Origin: Abditibacteriaceae bacterium
GTDB lineage: Bacteria; Armatimonadota; Abditibacteriia; Abditibacteriales; Abditibacteriaceae
Length of the DNA stretch: 64,000 nucleotides
Reading direction: 5' to 3'
Assembly: GCA_019239895.1 (NCBI GenBank)
Contig: JAFAZH010000025.1
Coordinates: forward strand, 62,001 to 126,000
Shown: positions 24,161 through 33,660 of the stretch, piece by piece
How the letters are laid out: each line of letters starts with the position of its first letter
How positions within the stretch are numbered: the first letter of the stretch is position 1
Made by a program: the position numbers and the translations under genes
Notes under the pieces: generated by a model
The model's database searches: none
Seen by the model: only the letters and a program-made list of their open reading frames with translations
What the model was told of the DNA's origin: nothing

Positions 24161-26779
24161 TCACCTACTGATATGCACTGCTTGCACCTCTTCCGGTTCG
24201 AGGACAACAGAAAAGCGATTACCAGCACGCTCGATGAGGTGCCCAGAGATTAATTCTTGAGTTGATGCATCAGTGATGTATTTCGACAAAGAGTTATCTA
24301 TCATAACTTCCCCGCTCTGCCGCTGTGTTGTGTCGTTGCGTAAGGTGAAGTAGAGTGAGCCATTGGCGCTGGGGCCAAAGCGTTCGATAGCAATATGCGG
24401 ATTATCCACCATTGCATCTGTTACCGGCTGCCAGCCTGCCTCGGCAATCCATTTGATGAGCGGCACATACTTCTTAAACAAGGAGCGGTCACGGTTATAC
24501 CATTTAGGATTACTCCAGTAAGGATTATCAGCGGCATTGTGGCTGAACATGCTGGGATACATGCCATAGAACAAGCTGCGCTGAAAGTATTTCTCCATCA
24601 CCTCTGGCCCAAAGGCATCGAAATTCGTATTCATCAACAGTAAATACGGCTTGGCATAAGCTGCGGTGCGCCACAGGTCTAATTGCTCATCGGGAACAGG
24701 CTGATATTTGCCGCCATTCAACCAATCCGTCTCGGTGCCCATCACATCCAGCCACGGGCATAGGAAAGGAAAGCGGTAGGGCAGGCCATTAGCGAACATT
24801 AGTTTGCCCATGCCATGTACATCAGCCGCCAGCCATTTCGTAAATTCACAGACTGCAAAAGCTTTGTAAAGTGCAGGCTGCTTCGATTCCGTGGCAAAAG
24901 TGAGGGGCACGGTGGAATAGCGGAAATGTTCGCGCCGAAAATTTAAGTCGGCGGTGACGTAGCCTTCGATAGAATCGAGGTATTCACCATCTAAATTCCC
25001 TTTGGCTTCTGGCCCATAAAGTCGTTGCTTAATTTGAGGGTTCCAGTGGACGGTTGCCCCATTCAAACCATCTGGTAGCCCTGGCGCAGGGGGCAGAGAC
25101 GGATTCGGGTTTAAGCTCCACACGGCCCCGCTGTTCCAGGGGGCATCTATAAAGCGCATAGCGGGCTGCCCAGCCTCATCGAACATATTAGCCGACAGCG
25201 AGGCTTGCGCCATCCGACGGTTAATATCGCTGCGCCTTTGCACCATGTCATCGCGCACTTTGGAGGCAGCTTCCACTGTGCGAGGCACACCTTTTTCCAT
25301 CGGCATCCACCACGTCATCGGCTCGGTATAGCGGAAGCTGAGAATGTCATGGGCATCATCGAAAGGCACGTTATTGTCGCCTTCGTGATACCTAAAGCCG
25401 AAGTCCTGCCAATCCTGTACGGTGCTAATATCGGTAAAGGGCATCCACAACCCCTGGTGGGGCGAACGCACCTGGAAGTAAGACGGGAAAATATCGTGCA
25501 TTTTCCGCAAGGCGGCACGAAAACCCCAACGTGGATCGAATTTATAAATCACAAAGCGAAAGTCGGCGCTACTGGGGAAGTGTGAGGTCTCTTTGACAAG
25601 GCCAAAATCATAAGCGATAAAGAGTTGCTTCGTGCCTGCATTATAAGCGACACGATATTGCGCGATTTGTCCCATATCTATCGCTAATGCCAGCCCTGCT
25701 TGCTGATGCCACACGGCTGCCAATGGATACAGCGACATAGTGCCTGTCGCACCACAATGTACCGCTACCGTATTGCTATATTCGGTATTCCCCTCAATGA
25801 CGCGGCTATGGCGTATATCATCACCCCAGCGCCAACCTGTAGCGTCCAGCGGCAAAGCAAAGACTAAAGTCACAGCGCGGTCTTGACCACGTACATCGCT
25901 GACTCGTCCTTCAACTGCAATATGATCGGTGGCGGCGGTCACTCTGGATTGCAGTTTCAAGCCTAAATCAGGGCAGACACCGTTTTGGAAGTTATAAAAA
26001 TCGGAGTTAGCGGCTACATCCCGCGCCAGGAAACCTGAAGGCGTATTCGCCTTGACGTTGTGACCCTCAACTTGTAGCTGAGTGATAGAATTATCACGCA
26101 ACGAGAGGCTTAACGCATCGCGGGTAGCGACTGTCAGCGATTTACCAGAAGCCGGAGACTGAGGCGCACTTGTAACCGGCACGCCTTGAAATAACACTGC
26201 GCCCTGATTGGCTTTGATTTCCTCTACTGTTACATCATCAAACCAAACTTTGCCGGAATGACTGCGGAACAGACAATAAACAGTGAGCGACTTCACTGGC
26301 TTAGCAGGAACAATCATAACTTCGCGCTGTTGCCAGTCATGCGTGCCAGTCGTAAAATCGGCGGTCTGTCCCCAGAGAGGCGTGTTGTCGGAATACGTGA
26401 TGTCTACATAGATTGAGTAATTGCTATCAGCACTGCCATTGACATCCTGTGCTTTGCTCCAACCTCGAATGACTAATGGCGTGGCCACGTTGCGCTGTAG
26501 GTCAAGCGTTTGATTCGCACCATACTCGCCCTCGCCCGTGAGGTTCTCGCACATTATCGCGTTGCTGCCGTTGCGTCCCTGACCGGGGACAACAGTGAAA
26601 CCTTTTTGCCATCGCTGCCACTGCATCGGGACAGGATTATCCATCGCCTCAAAACCACCATTAGGTAACAGCGCCACCCCCGTTTGAGCACTTCGCACGA
26701 CGCGCAGCAACGGAGTCGCTGCCGTTGTAAGAGACGCGAAATAAAGGCAGCAACAAAAAAGAATCAGGTATCGTGACAT
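24161..26779 (-). CDS. Secreted glycoside-hydrolase-like protein
   Basis: 872 residues with a signal peptide (YLILFCCCLYFASLTTAA). Residues ~35-190 look like a carbohydrate-binding beta-sandwich (GGFEAMDNPVPMQWQRW, VWFDDVTVEEI). The rest resembles large uncharacterised glycoside-hydrolase-like proteins (DUF6259-type) with a central TIM-barrel-like part (NLDGEYLDSIEGYVTADLNF, LMFANGLPYRFPFLCPWLDV) and a C-terminal beta domain. An acidic DGEYLDSIEGY motif could hold catalytic residues, but this is not established. It is divergent from the PIG-L deacetylase gene. Confidence 0.65.
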   Translation of the reverse strand: MSRYLILFCCCLYFASLTTAATPLLRVVRSAQTGVALLPNGGFEAMDNPVPMQWQRWQKGFTVVPGQGRNGSNAIMCENLTGEGEYGANQTLDLQRNVATPLVIRGWSKAQDVNGSADSNYSIYVDITYSDNTPLWGQTADFTTGTHDWQQREVMIVPAKPVKSLTVYCLFRSHSGKVWFDDVTVEEIKANQGAVLFQGVPVTSAPQSPASGKSLTVATRDALSLSLRDNSITQLQVEGHNVKANTPSGFLARDVAANSDFYNFQNGVCPDLGLKLQSRVTAATDHIAVEGRVSDVRGQDRAVTLVFALPLDATGWRWGDDIRHSRVIEGNTEYSNTVAVHCGATGTMSLYPLAAVWHQQAGLALAIDMGQIAQYRVAYNAGTKQLFIAYDFGLVKETSHFPSSADFRFVIYKFDPRWGFRAALRKMHDIFPSYFQVRSPHQGLWMPFTDISTVQDWQDFGFRYHEGDNNVPFDDAHDILSFRYTEPMTWWMPMEKGVPRTVEAASKVRDDMVQRRSDINRRMAQASLSANMFDEAGQPAMRFIDAPWNSGAVWSLNPNPSLPPAPGLPDGLNGATVHWNPQIKQRLYGPEAKGNLDGEYLDSIEGYVTADLNFRREHFRYSTVPLTFATESKQPALYKAFAVCEFTKWLAADVHGMGKLMFANGLPYRFPFLCPWLDVMGTETDWLNGGKYQPVPDEQLDLWRTAAYAKPYLLLMNTNFDAFGPEVMEKYFQRSLFYGMYPSMFSHNAADNPYWSNPKWYNRDRSLFKKYVPLIKWIAEAGWQPVTDAMVDNPHIAIERFGPSANGSLYFTLRNDTTQRQSGEVMIDNSLSKYITDASTQELISGHLIERAGNRFSVVLEPEEVQAVHISR

Positions 26780-26783
26780 ATAG

Positions 26784-26970
26784 CCCTCACCCCCGGCGCC
26801 TCGCCCACGCTGCGGGCGAGGGGAGTACGGATTGAAAGTTACTCGCTAGTATGTTATTCCTCTCACCCTCTTGTTACAATGGAAACAGCCCTTAAATTAA
26901 AGGGAATATGAAAGAATATGCCTGTGACCTCCCCTCTCTCACAGTGTGGGCGAGGGGCCGGGGGTGAGGG
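26784..26970. repeat. Inverted repeat, CCCTCACCCCCGG family
   Basis: Arms begin CCCTCACCCCCGGCGCCTCG and end with its near-complement GGGGCCGGGGGTGAGGG at 26970. It fills the gap between two divergent genes. Its right end (GGGTGAGGG) lies six bases before the ATG at 26977 and seems to serve as that gene's ribosome-binding site. Confidence 0.8.
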
Positions 26971-26976
26971 TTTAAC

Positions 26977-27798
26977 ATGGAACAATTACGCATTATAGTC
27001 TTTGGCGCGCACCCGGACGATTGTGACCTGGTGGCCGGTGGCACTGCCGCACTGTGGGCACAAGCGGGACATCATGTCCGTTTTGTCTCAGTGACCAATG
27101 GCAATGCCGGGCATCAGACAATGGCCGGAGCCGCTTTAGCGCGTCGCCGCCGGGAAGAAGCCGCTGCCGCAGGCAAAGTGCTAGGCGTGGAGTATCTGGT
27201 TTTAGATCATCACGATGGCGAATTACTGCCGACGCTGGAAAATCGCCGTGAGATTATTCGTCTTATCCGCGAGCATCAGCCCCATCTGGTCTTAGGGCCG
27301 CGCCCTAATGATTATCACCCCGACCATCGCTACACAGCAGTGCTGGTGCAAGATGCCGCCTACATGATAACGGTGCCTAACATCGTAGCCGCTGCCGAAC
27401 ATGTCGCACGCCACCCGGTCATGATGTATACCACCGACCACTTCCAAAAGCCCTACCCATTCATACCGGACGTGTTAGTGGACATTGACTCAACAGTTGA
27501 AAAGAAAATCACTGCCATCACCTGCCACGAGTCGCAGTTCTTTGAGTGGCTACCTTACAATGGAAACTATTTAGAATCTGTGCCATCCGAAACCTCAGCG
27601 CGTCAGACATGGCTCCACGAACGGATGCAAAGTCGCCTGGCCACCGATGCCAACCGCTTCCGCCATCAACTCATTGAACGCTATGGGCCAGAGCGCGGCA
27701 ACCAGATCAAATTTGCCGAAGCCTTTGAACTTTGCGAATATGGCCCGCCCTTAACGAGAGAATTGGAGCAGCAGATTTTTCCTTTTGCTTCTGCTTAA
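26977..27798 (+). CDS. PIG-L/LmbE-family deacetylase
   Basis: 273 residues. Zinc-binding signature FGAHPDDCDLVAGGTAALW near the N-terminus and the second ligand region NDYHPDHRYTA. The family removes N-acetyl groups from GlcNAc-type sugars and related compounds. It is cytosolic. It is flanked by carbohydrate-related genes, so a sugar substrate is plausible. It is convergent with, and overlaps by four bases, the dioxygenase gene. Confidence 0.92.
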   Translation: MEQLRIIVFGAHPDDCDLVAGGTAALWAQAGHHVRFVSVTNGNAGHQTMAGAALARRRREEAAAAGKVLGVEYLVLDHHDGELLPTLENRREIIRLIREHQPHLVLGPRPNDYHPDHRYTAVLVQDAAYMITVPNIVAAAEHVARHPVMMYTTDHFQKPYPFIPDVLVDIDSTVEKKITAITCHESQFFEWLPYNGNYLESVPSETSARQTWLHERMQSRLATDANRFRHQLIERYGPERGNQIKFAEAFELCEYGPPLTRELEQQIFPFASA

Positions 27799-28679
27799 CT
27801 CATCTTCTCATGCGTCACTTTGCGTTTACGCCGATGCATCGCCACATGCTCACCATAAAGCCCCGGATCATGGTCTAAACTGGTGTCACGATCAAGGAAC
27901 AAAGGAAAATCTTCTTTGGGCGGTTTGGTGTGGTCATAGGCATACGAGTAATTGCGCATAATGATGCGCTGCTCGCGGTTTAAGGTCTGGAGCCATTCGG
28001 CATTGGAGTGGAAATGGTCAGCCGCCACCACCCAGGAGGGACAATAAGCCAGAAAGATATTTTTGCGCACCACATCCGATTCATTCGGCTCGACGCGGTG
28101 CCAGACGTTGCAGTTTAAAAGCGTCATGGTGCCACGGCGCAGGCAAAGCACTTTTTCATCCGGCACGCTGTTCGAGGTATCGTAATGCTCAAAATACTGC
28201 TCGTGCTGGCTGCGAGGCCGGATGACAATATTTCCCATTTTTGGCTGCGGCAAATCCGTGAGCCAGAGGCCAATTTTAATTTGCAAGGGCAAGTGCGGCG
28301 CGAACACGCCATACGGCACTGCCCGCGCTCCATCGGGATGCCAGAGATTATAGGTGCCACCGTGGGGCCGAATAAAGAACTGCGAGATATGCAGCTTCAA
28401 CAATTCGCCATAAAAATCGTAAACGAAGCCGACGTGGCGCGGATGATCTATGAGGGCAGTGAAGACCCGATCAAGCTCAACAATGTTTTCCCTGGCATAA
28501 AACTTATCGGGCGCAAACTTGGGATCATCGGCAATGCAGCGATCAATTGCCTCTAAGTAACGCCCTACTTCCTCTTCACTCAGAGCATCCTCTAAAACCA
28601 GATAACCTTCACGATCAAAGAATTCGCGTTGTGTGGGCGTAAATCCAGGAGGAGCGACACGATAGCCATTTTCTGACAT
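27795..28679 (-). CDS. Phytanoyl-CoA dioxygenase family protein
   Basis: 294 residues from the ATG at 28679 (AGAGG upstream; an earlier in-frame start exists). It is a PhyH-type non-heme iron/2-oxoglutarate dioxygenase: FDREGYLVLEDALSEEEV at the N-terminus, the HxD of the iron site in NLWHPDGAR, the distal His in NCNVWHRVEPNES, and an Arg for 2-oxoglutarate nearby. The substrate is unknown. Confidence 0.87.
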   Translation of the reverse strand: MSENGYRVAPPGFTPTQREFFDREGYLVLEDALSEEEVGRYLEAIDRCIADDPKFAPDKFYARENIVELDRVFTALIDHPRHVGFVYDFYGELLKLHISQFFIRPHGGTYNLWHPDGARAVPYGVFAPHLPLQIKIGLWLTDLPQPKMGNIVIRPRSQHEQYFEHYDTSNSVPDEKVLCLRRGTMTLLNCNVWHRVEPNESDVVRKNIFLAYCPSWVVAADHFHSNAEWLQTLNREQRIIMRNYSYAYDHTKPPKEDFPLFLDRDTSLDHDPGLYGEHVAMHRRKRKVTHEKMS

Positions 28680-28754
28680 GACAAACCTCTTTAGCAAACA
28701 TTGATGAGTAGTTGGGGTTTATGATAACTGCTTTAGCATCGTAAGGCGGTGACT

Positions 28755-29366
28755 TCACTGTGTCAATGGTGGTGCTGGCACTTCCGGCAAAGTGACACGT
28801 TCGTAAACCTCACTGACAACGAGTTGGCAATTAATAGATGCCAGAGTCAGTATTTCATCGGGTTGCTCAACAACATGCAACAACCAATCGCCATTTTCTT
28901 GGCGATGAAAGTGTTCAATACGCATCTGGTCTTGCGCGATAACGATATAGTCGGTTAACGATTGACGGCGACGATAATGGGCAAACTTTTCGCCCCGGTC
29001 ATAGGCTTCAGTTGCAGGTGCCACAATCTCAAATATGACTGCTGGATTCAGCAAAGTATCTTCCTGCTCGTCCTCAAAATGGAGTGGTTCACAAACTACG
29101 AACACGTCAGGATAGGTATAAAGTCCTGTTTCACTGACTTTAATACGCATATTCCAGGCAAACAATTCAAACCATTTGCTGCGCAATTGGGCATTTAAAG
29201 AGACAACCACGTTAAGTGATATAGTATTATGGGCACGATTTCTTAACGCCATCGCATAGATGCGGCCATTGATATATTCGCTCTTGGTTTCCGCCTTACG
29301 CTCTGCTTCTAAATATTCTGCGGGCGTTTTGAAATCTTCCTGTGAGTAACGGTGTGCAACCATCAT
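28755..29366 (-). CDS. Uma2-family PD-(D/E)XK endonuclease-like protein
   Basis: 203 residues. The DUF820/Uma2 pattern is complete: KSEYINGRIYAMA, NMRIKVSETGLYTYPDVFVV with the catalytic PDV region, NPAVIFEIVAPATEAYDRGEK with ExV, and KFAHYRRRQSLTDYIVI. These proteins are abundant in Cyanobacteria, Chloroflexi and Armatimonadota and often occur alone. Their role is unknown. Confidence 0.92.
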   Translation of the reverse strand: MMVAHRYSQEDFKTPAEYLEAERKAETKSEYINGRIYAMALRNRAHNTISLNVVVSLNAQLRSKWFELFAWNMRIKVSETGLYTYPDVFVVCEPLHFEDEQEDTLLNPAVIFEIVAPATEAYDRGEKFAHYRRRQSLTDYIVIAQDQMRIEHFHRQENGDWLLHVVEQPDEILTLASINCQLVVSEVYERVTLPEVPAPPLTQ

Positions 29367-29396
29367 GCAACCTCTGGCTTAAGTATAAAACTTCGT

Positions 29397-30647
29397 TCAA
29401 GTTCCCATCGCAGGGGTTGGCTTGGCCTCGGAAGTTCCCATCATGTTAGTGCCAGCACTGATCCACGTATCCTTGTCCTTAATAATAGCTTGCGGAGGCA
29501 GGGTGAGTGAGGCGGTGGCGACTCCCGGATGGCGTTTGATGGCGGTGCCAATGGCCATAAAGTCAATTAGGTTGCCATGCTCATGGATGTGCGTCTTAAT
29601 GCCCACCACATCATCGGCCCCAATGGCCTGCGCTTCGCGTTGAATCAGGCCAATAGCGTGCTCACGGGCCTCATAAATGAGTGAAGTCAATTCGCTGATT
29701 TCACCACGTGAAAAGCCCTTAAGAGTGGCAGTTAAGCCGCCGACCAAACCCAACGAATACACGGCGGTGCCTAATAGCAACTTAACTGGCGCATAGCCCA
29801 TGTGGGTGATGTTCCACATCTCTTCGCAGGTGAGGTCGCTGGTGACGGGGTTGGCTTGATACTCCGGTGGCAGAGCCGGGTTATGCGAAGCGGTGCCTAA
29901 CATCAGCATCTCCTGTATGCCTTGAAATGGCATGGTGCGCGTTTCGATGCCTACCACCGAGTTAGCCCCTACCGACTTCGCTTCGTTCACAATACGCTCC
30001 AGGGCTAAATGGCGGGTGTGGTTGAAGACATCGCTGAACTCTTTAATTTCGCCGCGTCCCAGGCTTTTCAGGCCACCCATAAAGCCACCGCCGATGCCCA
30101 CCGAATAAGCTACGTTGCCAAAGACAAAGCGCACCGGACGATAGCCTGCATCTATCTGGCAATAAAGCTCCTGCCCATCGGCGCTGCTGGTGAAGTGCAA
30201 GGTTTCCTGCCCACCATTAGCCCCCGTTTGGTCGGCCCACTGTTGGGGTAAAGCGCGATCCAGTGATACACCCTGCTCCACCGCGCGTTCGGCTGGCTGA
30301 TTGCCAAAGCGCAGCGGCCCTGCATCACGGTGCAGGCAGGATGCGACGGAGATAAATTCAATATTGCCATGAAAGTGCCGCAGGTCACTGGTCACACCTG
30401 TAATTCCAATGCCACCGCGCTGTTGCGCTTCCTGCACCATGCGCCGGTAAGATTCCTGGCGGCCATCGTGAATGACATTGGTAATTTGTGTCACTTCGCC
30501 ACCGAATAGCGTCTGACCGACAGCGCCCAGGCTACCCAGGAAACCCAGCGAGTAAACACTGTTCCCTATCACTAAGTCACCCGGCTTTAATCCTTTGAGG
30601 TGCAGGCAATACATTTCATTACCAGAAAGTCCAGTCATCACAGCCAT
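29397..30647 (-). CDS. Protein with tandem YbjQ/UPF0145 domains
   Basis: 416 residues with three related units, each with a GxxxYSxGxxGGxxxxLxGFxRGEI-like part followed by a heavily charged helix and a GADDVVGIxxxxxx strand: residues ~1-110 (VIGNSVYSLGFLGSLG), ~150-255 (VFGNVAYSVGIGGGF) and ~285-385 (LLGTAVYSLGLVGGL). YbjQ proteins (heavy-metal-binding domain, PF01906) form pentamers. A three-domain chain in one protein is unusual. It is cytosolic with unknown role. Confidence 0.8.
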   Translation of the reverse strand: MAVMTGLSGNEMYCLHLKGLKPGDLVIGNSVYSLGFLGSLGAVGQTLFGGEVTQITNVIHDGRQESYRRMVQEAQQRGGIGITGVTSDLRHFHGNIEFISVASCLHRDAGPLRFGNQPAERAVEQGVSLDRALPQQWADQTGANGGQETLHFTSSADGQELYCQIDAGYRPVRFVFGNVAYSVGIGGGFMGGLKSLGRGEIKEFSDVFNHTRHLALERIVNEAKSVGANSVVGIETRTMPFQGIQEMLMLGTASHNPALPPEYQANPVTSDLTCEEMWNITHMGYAPVKLLLGTAVYSLGLVGGLTATLKGFSRGEISELTSLIYEAREHAIGLIQREAQAIGADDVVGIKTHIHEHGNLIDFMAIGTAIKRHPGVATASLTLPPQAIIKDKDTWISAGTNMMGTSEAKPTPAMGT

Positions 30648-30883
30648 GATGCGCTCCTTTAAGATGCGATGAATCTTAAAATCAAGAATCTTCGACAGGT
30701 GGCCTATTTATAGCAGATTTAGCCATTTAATTCTACCTGCGGCTCACGAATGGTTCCGCTAAGGCAAGAATGTCTCCCCGGCATGACTTGCCATCCGGCG
30801 GCGGTGGGGCTTTACTATGGGACGTAACACGGAATTCCATTCCCACAAAATTATCAGTGCAACCATTGCTAAAGGAGACTTCC

Positions 30884-31366
30884 ATGCCCAAGCAGTATTC
30901 AGCCGCGCCCCCGATGACCATAGACACCAATAAGACCTACACCGCGACTCTCGAAACCTCGCGTGGCACCATTATCTGTGACCTGTTTGCCAAAGACGCC
31001 CCAACCACTGTGAACAACTTTGTCTTTCTGGCCCGCGAAGGCTTTTATGATGGCACCAAGTTCCATCGTGTCATTGCCGACTTTATGATTCAGGGCGGCG
31101 ACCCCACGGGCACTGGTCGTGGCGGCCCCGGCTATCGGTTCAACGACGAAGTGCGCAATAATCCACACAAGCATCAGATCGGTTCACTTTCAATGGCTAA
31201 TGCCGGGCCGAACACCAATGGCAGCCAGTTCTTTATTACCCATGTTGCCACGCCCCACTTAAATGGAATGCACACCGTATTTGGCCAGGTGCGCAGTGGT
31301 CAGGAAGTCGTGGATGCAGTGCAACAGGGTGATACGCTGACCAAAGTCACGATTCAAGAATCGTAA
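30884..31366 (+). CDS. Cyclophilin-type peptidyl-prolyl isomerase
   Basis: 160 residues from the ATG at 30884, which has AAAGGAGA at a good distance (an upstream frame start is weaker). Cyclophilin motifs: [49 protein letters not shown]-like [15 protein letters not shown]. The catalytic Arg, Gln and Phe are in place. No signal peptide, so it is cytosolic. It accelerates proline isomerisation in protein folding. Confidence 0.95.
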   Translation: MPKQYSAAPPMTIDTNKTYTATLETSRGTIICDLFAKDAPTTVNNFVFLAREGFYDGTKFHRVIADFMIQGGDPTGTGRGGPGYRFNDEVRNNPHKHQIGSLSMANAGPNTNGSQFFITHVATPHLNGMHTVFGQVRSGQEVVDAVQQGDTLTKVTIQES

Positions 31367-31389
31367 CCAGACTAAAAGGATACGGACTT

Positions 31390-32268
31390 ATGAATACAGC
31401 CGTAGATGCCGCATCCCCCTCCCATATTGGTTCTGTTGCGCCCCGTTTATCAGTTTCGACCTGGAGTTTGCACCGCGTCATAGGCATCACCTACCCTGAT
31501 GCGCCCGGCATGAATCATCCAGAAGGTCACCACGCTGAGGCCGAGACCTACGGAGTCGGTTCACTTTCGCTCCTGGAAGTGCCTAAAACGATTGCGGGCA
31601 TGGGTATCCAAACATTAGAGATTTGCCATTTTCATCTGCCGGGCCATGATGAAACCTATCTGGAAAAACTGCACGCTGCTCTGGGTGAGGCTGGCGTGGA
31701 ATTGTTTTCCCTACTCATTGACGAAGGCGACTTTACGCACCCGGAGAATGCTACACGCGATTTAGACTGGATCGGCAACTGGATTGATACGGCTGCTGCC
31801 CTGGGCGCACAATGCGTGCGCGTCATTGCGGGCAAGCAGCAACCTTCCGACGAGACATTAGCTTTAAGTCGCCAGGGTTTTCAACAGTTGGCGACACGCG
31901 CCAGCACGCATGGCATACGGGTGATGACGGAGAACTGGTTTAGCACTCTGTCACGTCCAGAATACGTGCTGCGCTTGCTCGATGAACTGGAAGGTAGTGT
32001 CGGCTTGTGTCTGGATTTCGGCAACTGGGGCGGGCCAACGAAGTACGAAGACTTAGCCGCCATTGCCCCTCGCGCCGAATCCTGCCATACCAAAGCGCAG
32101 TTTCCGGCTGCCGGTGCGTTAGACCAGGAAGACTATAAACGCTGTCTGGATATTACCCGCGAGGCTGGTTTCAGCGGCCCCTACACGCTCATCTACGATG
32201 GCCCCGGCGATGATGAGTTTGAGGGGCTAAGGTTGGAGAGTGCTGTGGTTGAGCCATATTTGAGGTAG
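31390..32268 (+). CDS. Sugar phosphate isomerase/epimerase (TIM barrel), copy 1
   Basis: 292 residues. It has an AP-endonuclease-2-like TIM barrel: GIQTLEICHFHLPG, FSLLIDEGDF, CVRVIAGKQ, GIRVMTENWFS and VGLCLDFGNWGG with metal-binding residues, then AESCHTKAQ. It follows the cyclophilin gene by 23 bases. It belongs to the IolE/IolI-like superfamily acting on inositols and keto-sugars. It forms a functional group with the Gfo/Idh genes downstream. Confidence 0.85.
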   Translation: MNTAVDAASPSHIGSVAPRLSVSTWSLHRVIGITYPDAPGMNHPEGHHAEAETYGVGSLSLLEVPKTIAGMGIQTLEICHFHLPGHDETYLEKLHAALGEAGVELFSLLIDEGDFTHPENATRDLDWIGNWIDTAAALGAQCVRVIAGKQQPSDETLALSRQGFQQLATRASTHGIRVMTENWFSTLSRPEYVLRLLDELEGSVGLCLDFGNWGGPTKYEDLAAIAPRAESCHTKAQFPAAGALDQEDYKRCLDITREAGFSGPYTLIYDGPGDDEFEGLRLESAVVEPYLR

Positions 32269-32269
32269 C

Positions 32270-32447
32270 GGGAGCAGCCCTCACCCCCGGCCCCTCTCCC
32301 AGTACTGGGAGAGGGGAGCACAAACTATGACTGACTCTTGGAAGTATTAAGCTTTTGAGAGTATTACGTCTGTACTAGGAGAAGCGTAGGCATGTGACCT
32401 CCCCTCTCCCAATATTGGGAGAGGGGCCGGGGGTGAGGGCTGCTCCC
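32270..32447. repeat. Inverted repeat, CCCTCACCCCCGG family
   Basis: Outer arms GGGAGCAGCCCTCACCCCCG and complement ending at 32447. Each arm also holds its own small palindrome (CTCCCAGTACTGGGAG and CTCCCAATATTGGGAG). It is intergenic, directly after a TAG stop. Confidence 0.85.
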
Positions 32448-32535
32448 CTACTTTTACTGTAGAGTAGTCCTTTGTCCCCTCTCCGAAACGGAGAGGAGAG
32501 GTTGAGAGGTTGATAACACAGGAGTATAGGCCACG

Positions 32536-33603
32536 ATGGAGAAGATTAGAATTGGCGTCATTGGCGCGGGTGGCATCGCAGCCAAGTTACATTTTCCAGA
32601 GTTGCAGGAATTGGCGGATCGATGCGAAGTTGTTGTCATCAGCGGTCGCAAAGAAGCGCGGTTGCGCCTGCTCTGTGAACGATTTGGCATCACTACCTAC
32701 ACCCAGGATTACGAAGCCGTCATTCTCGACCCCAAGGTGGACGCGGTCATCATTGCGACGCCGCACCCCCAGCATGTCTCGTGGGGCATTCGCGCCCTCG
32801 AAGCGGGCAAGCACGTTTTGATGCAGAAACCCTTATGCGGCGATATGCGTGAAGCCGATGCTTTTGTGGCCACCGTCGAGAAGAGTGATCGCACCGTGCT
32901 CTGTATGCCGCACTTTTCACCGGTTATTTATGCCCTGCGCGCCGCCATTGCCAATGGCAGTATCGGCAGAGTTTCAGGTGCCCGCGCCCGCACCAGTCAT
33001 GGGGGGCCGGAAGTTTATTACCGCGAAGTACATGAAATCTTTGGAGAAACGCAAGGTGGCGAAGCAGACCTCTGGTTTTTTGATAAGAACCGCGCCGATG
33101 TGGGTGCCTTATTCGACATGGGCGTTTACGCTGTAGCGCATCTCGTGGCGCTTTTAGGTACCGTTAAGCGGGTCACAGCCGTAGTCGGCACCTTCGACAA
33201 ACCGACTGAACTCGAAGATACCGCCACTCTTATTCTGCAAATGGCCAGTGGCGCGATTGCGGTGGCCGAAACCAGTTGGTGTGACGCGGCGCGCACCTGG
33301 GAACTGAGCGTGCATGGCACCGCAGGCAAATTTGTGGCTCCCGGCCAGAACGACGCGCCTGCTACCAGATTCACACCAGTTTCTTACACCAGCGACCATG
33401 ACCCTATTACGGCAGAGCCGGTGATGGGCGATGCCAGCGTTGGCAACCTGCACACTCACTTTTTTAATTGCATCGAGCGCGGCATCCAGCCACCGGTTTC
33501 CAATGCTTATGCCGCACGCCATGTTACCGAAGTGCTTTTGGCCGGGCTGGAATCGGGACGCACTGGTTGTGCCGTTGACATTCGGTCTTCAGCCGAAGCA
33601 TAG
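32536..33603 (+). CDS. Gfo/Idh/MocA-family oxidoreductase, copy 1
   Basis: 355 residues. Rossmann N-terminus IRIGVIGAGGIAAKLHFPEL and the family's AGKHVLMQKPLCGDMREA with the catalytic Lys, then DMGVYAVAHLVALLG in the C-terminal alpha/beta domain. It oxidises or reduces a sugar or inositol with NAD(P). It forms a cluster with the two TIM-barrel isomerases and a second family member. Confidence 0.92.
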   Translation: MEKIRIGVIGAGGIAAKLHFPELQELADRCEVVVISGRKEARLRLLCERFGITTYTQDYEAVILDPKVDAVIIATPHPQHVSWGIRALEAGKHVLMQKPLCGDMREADAFVATVEKSDRTVLCMPHFSPVIYALRAAIANGSIGRVSGARARTSHGGPEVYYREVHEIFGETQGGEADLWFFDKNRADVGALFDMGVYAVAHLVALLGTVKRVTAVVGTFDKPTELEDTATLILQMASGAIAVAETSWCDAARTWELSVHGTAGKFVAPGQNDAPATRFTPVSYTSDHDPITAEPVMGDASVGNLHTHFFNCIERGIQPPVSNAYAARHVTEVLLAGLESGRTGCAVDIRSSAEA

Positions 33604-33660
33604 GTCGGGGCTTTTATAGCCCCGGCTACAGTGAAATTGATTTGCGGGGAGTATTCATCT

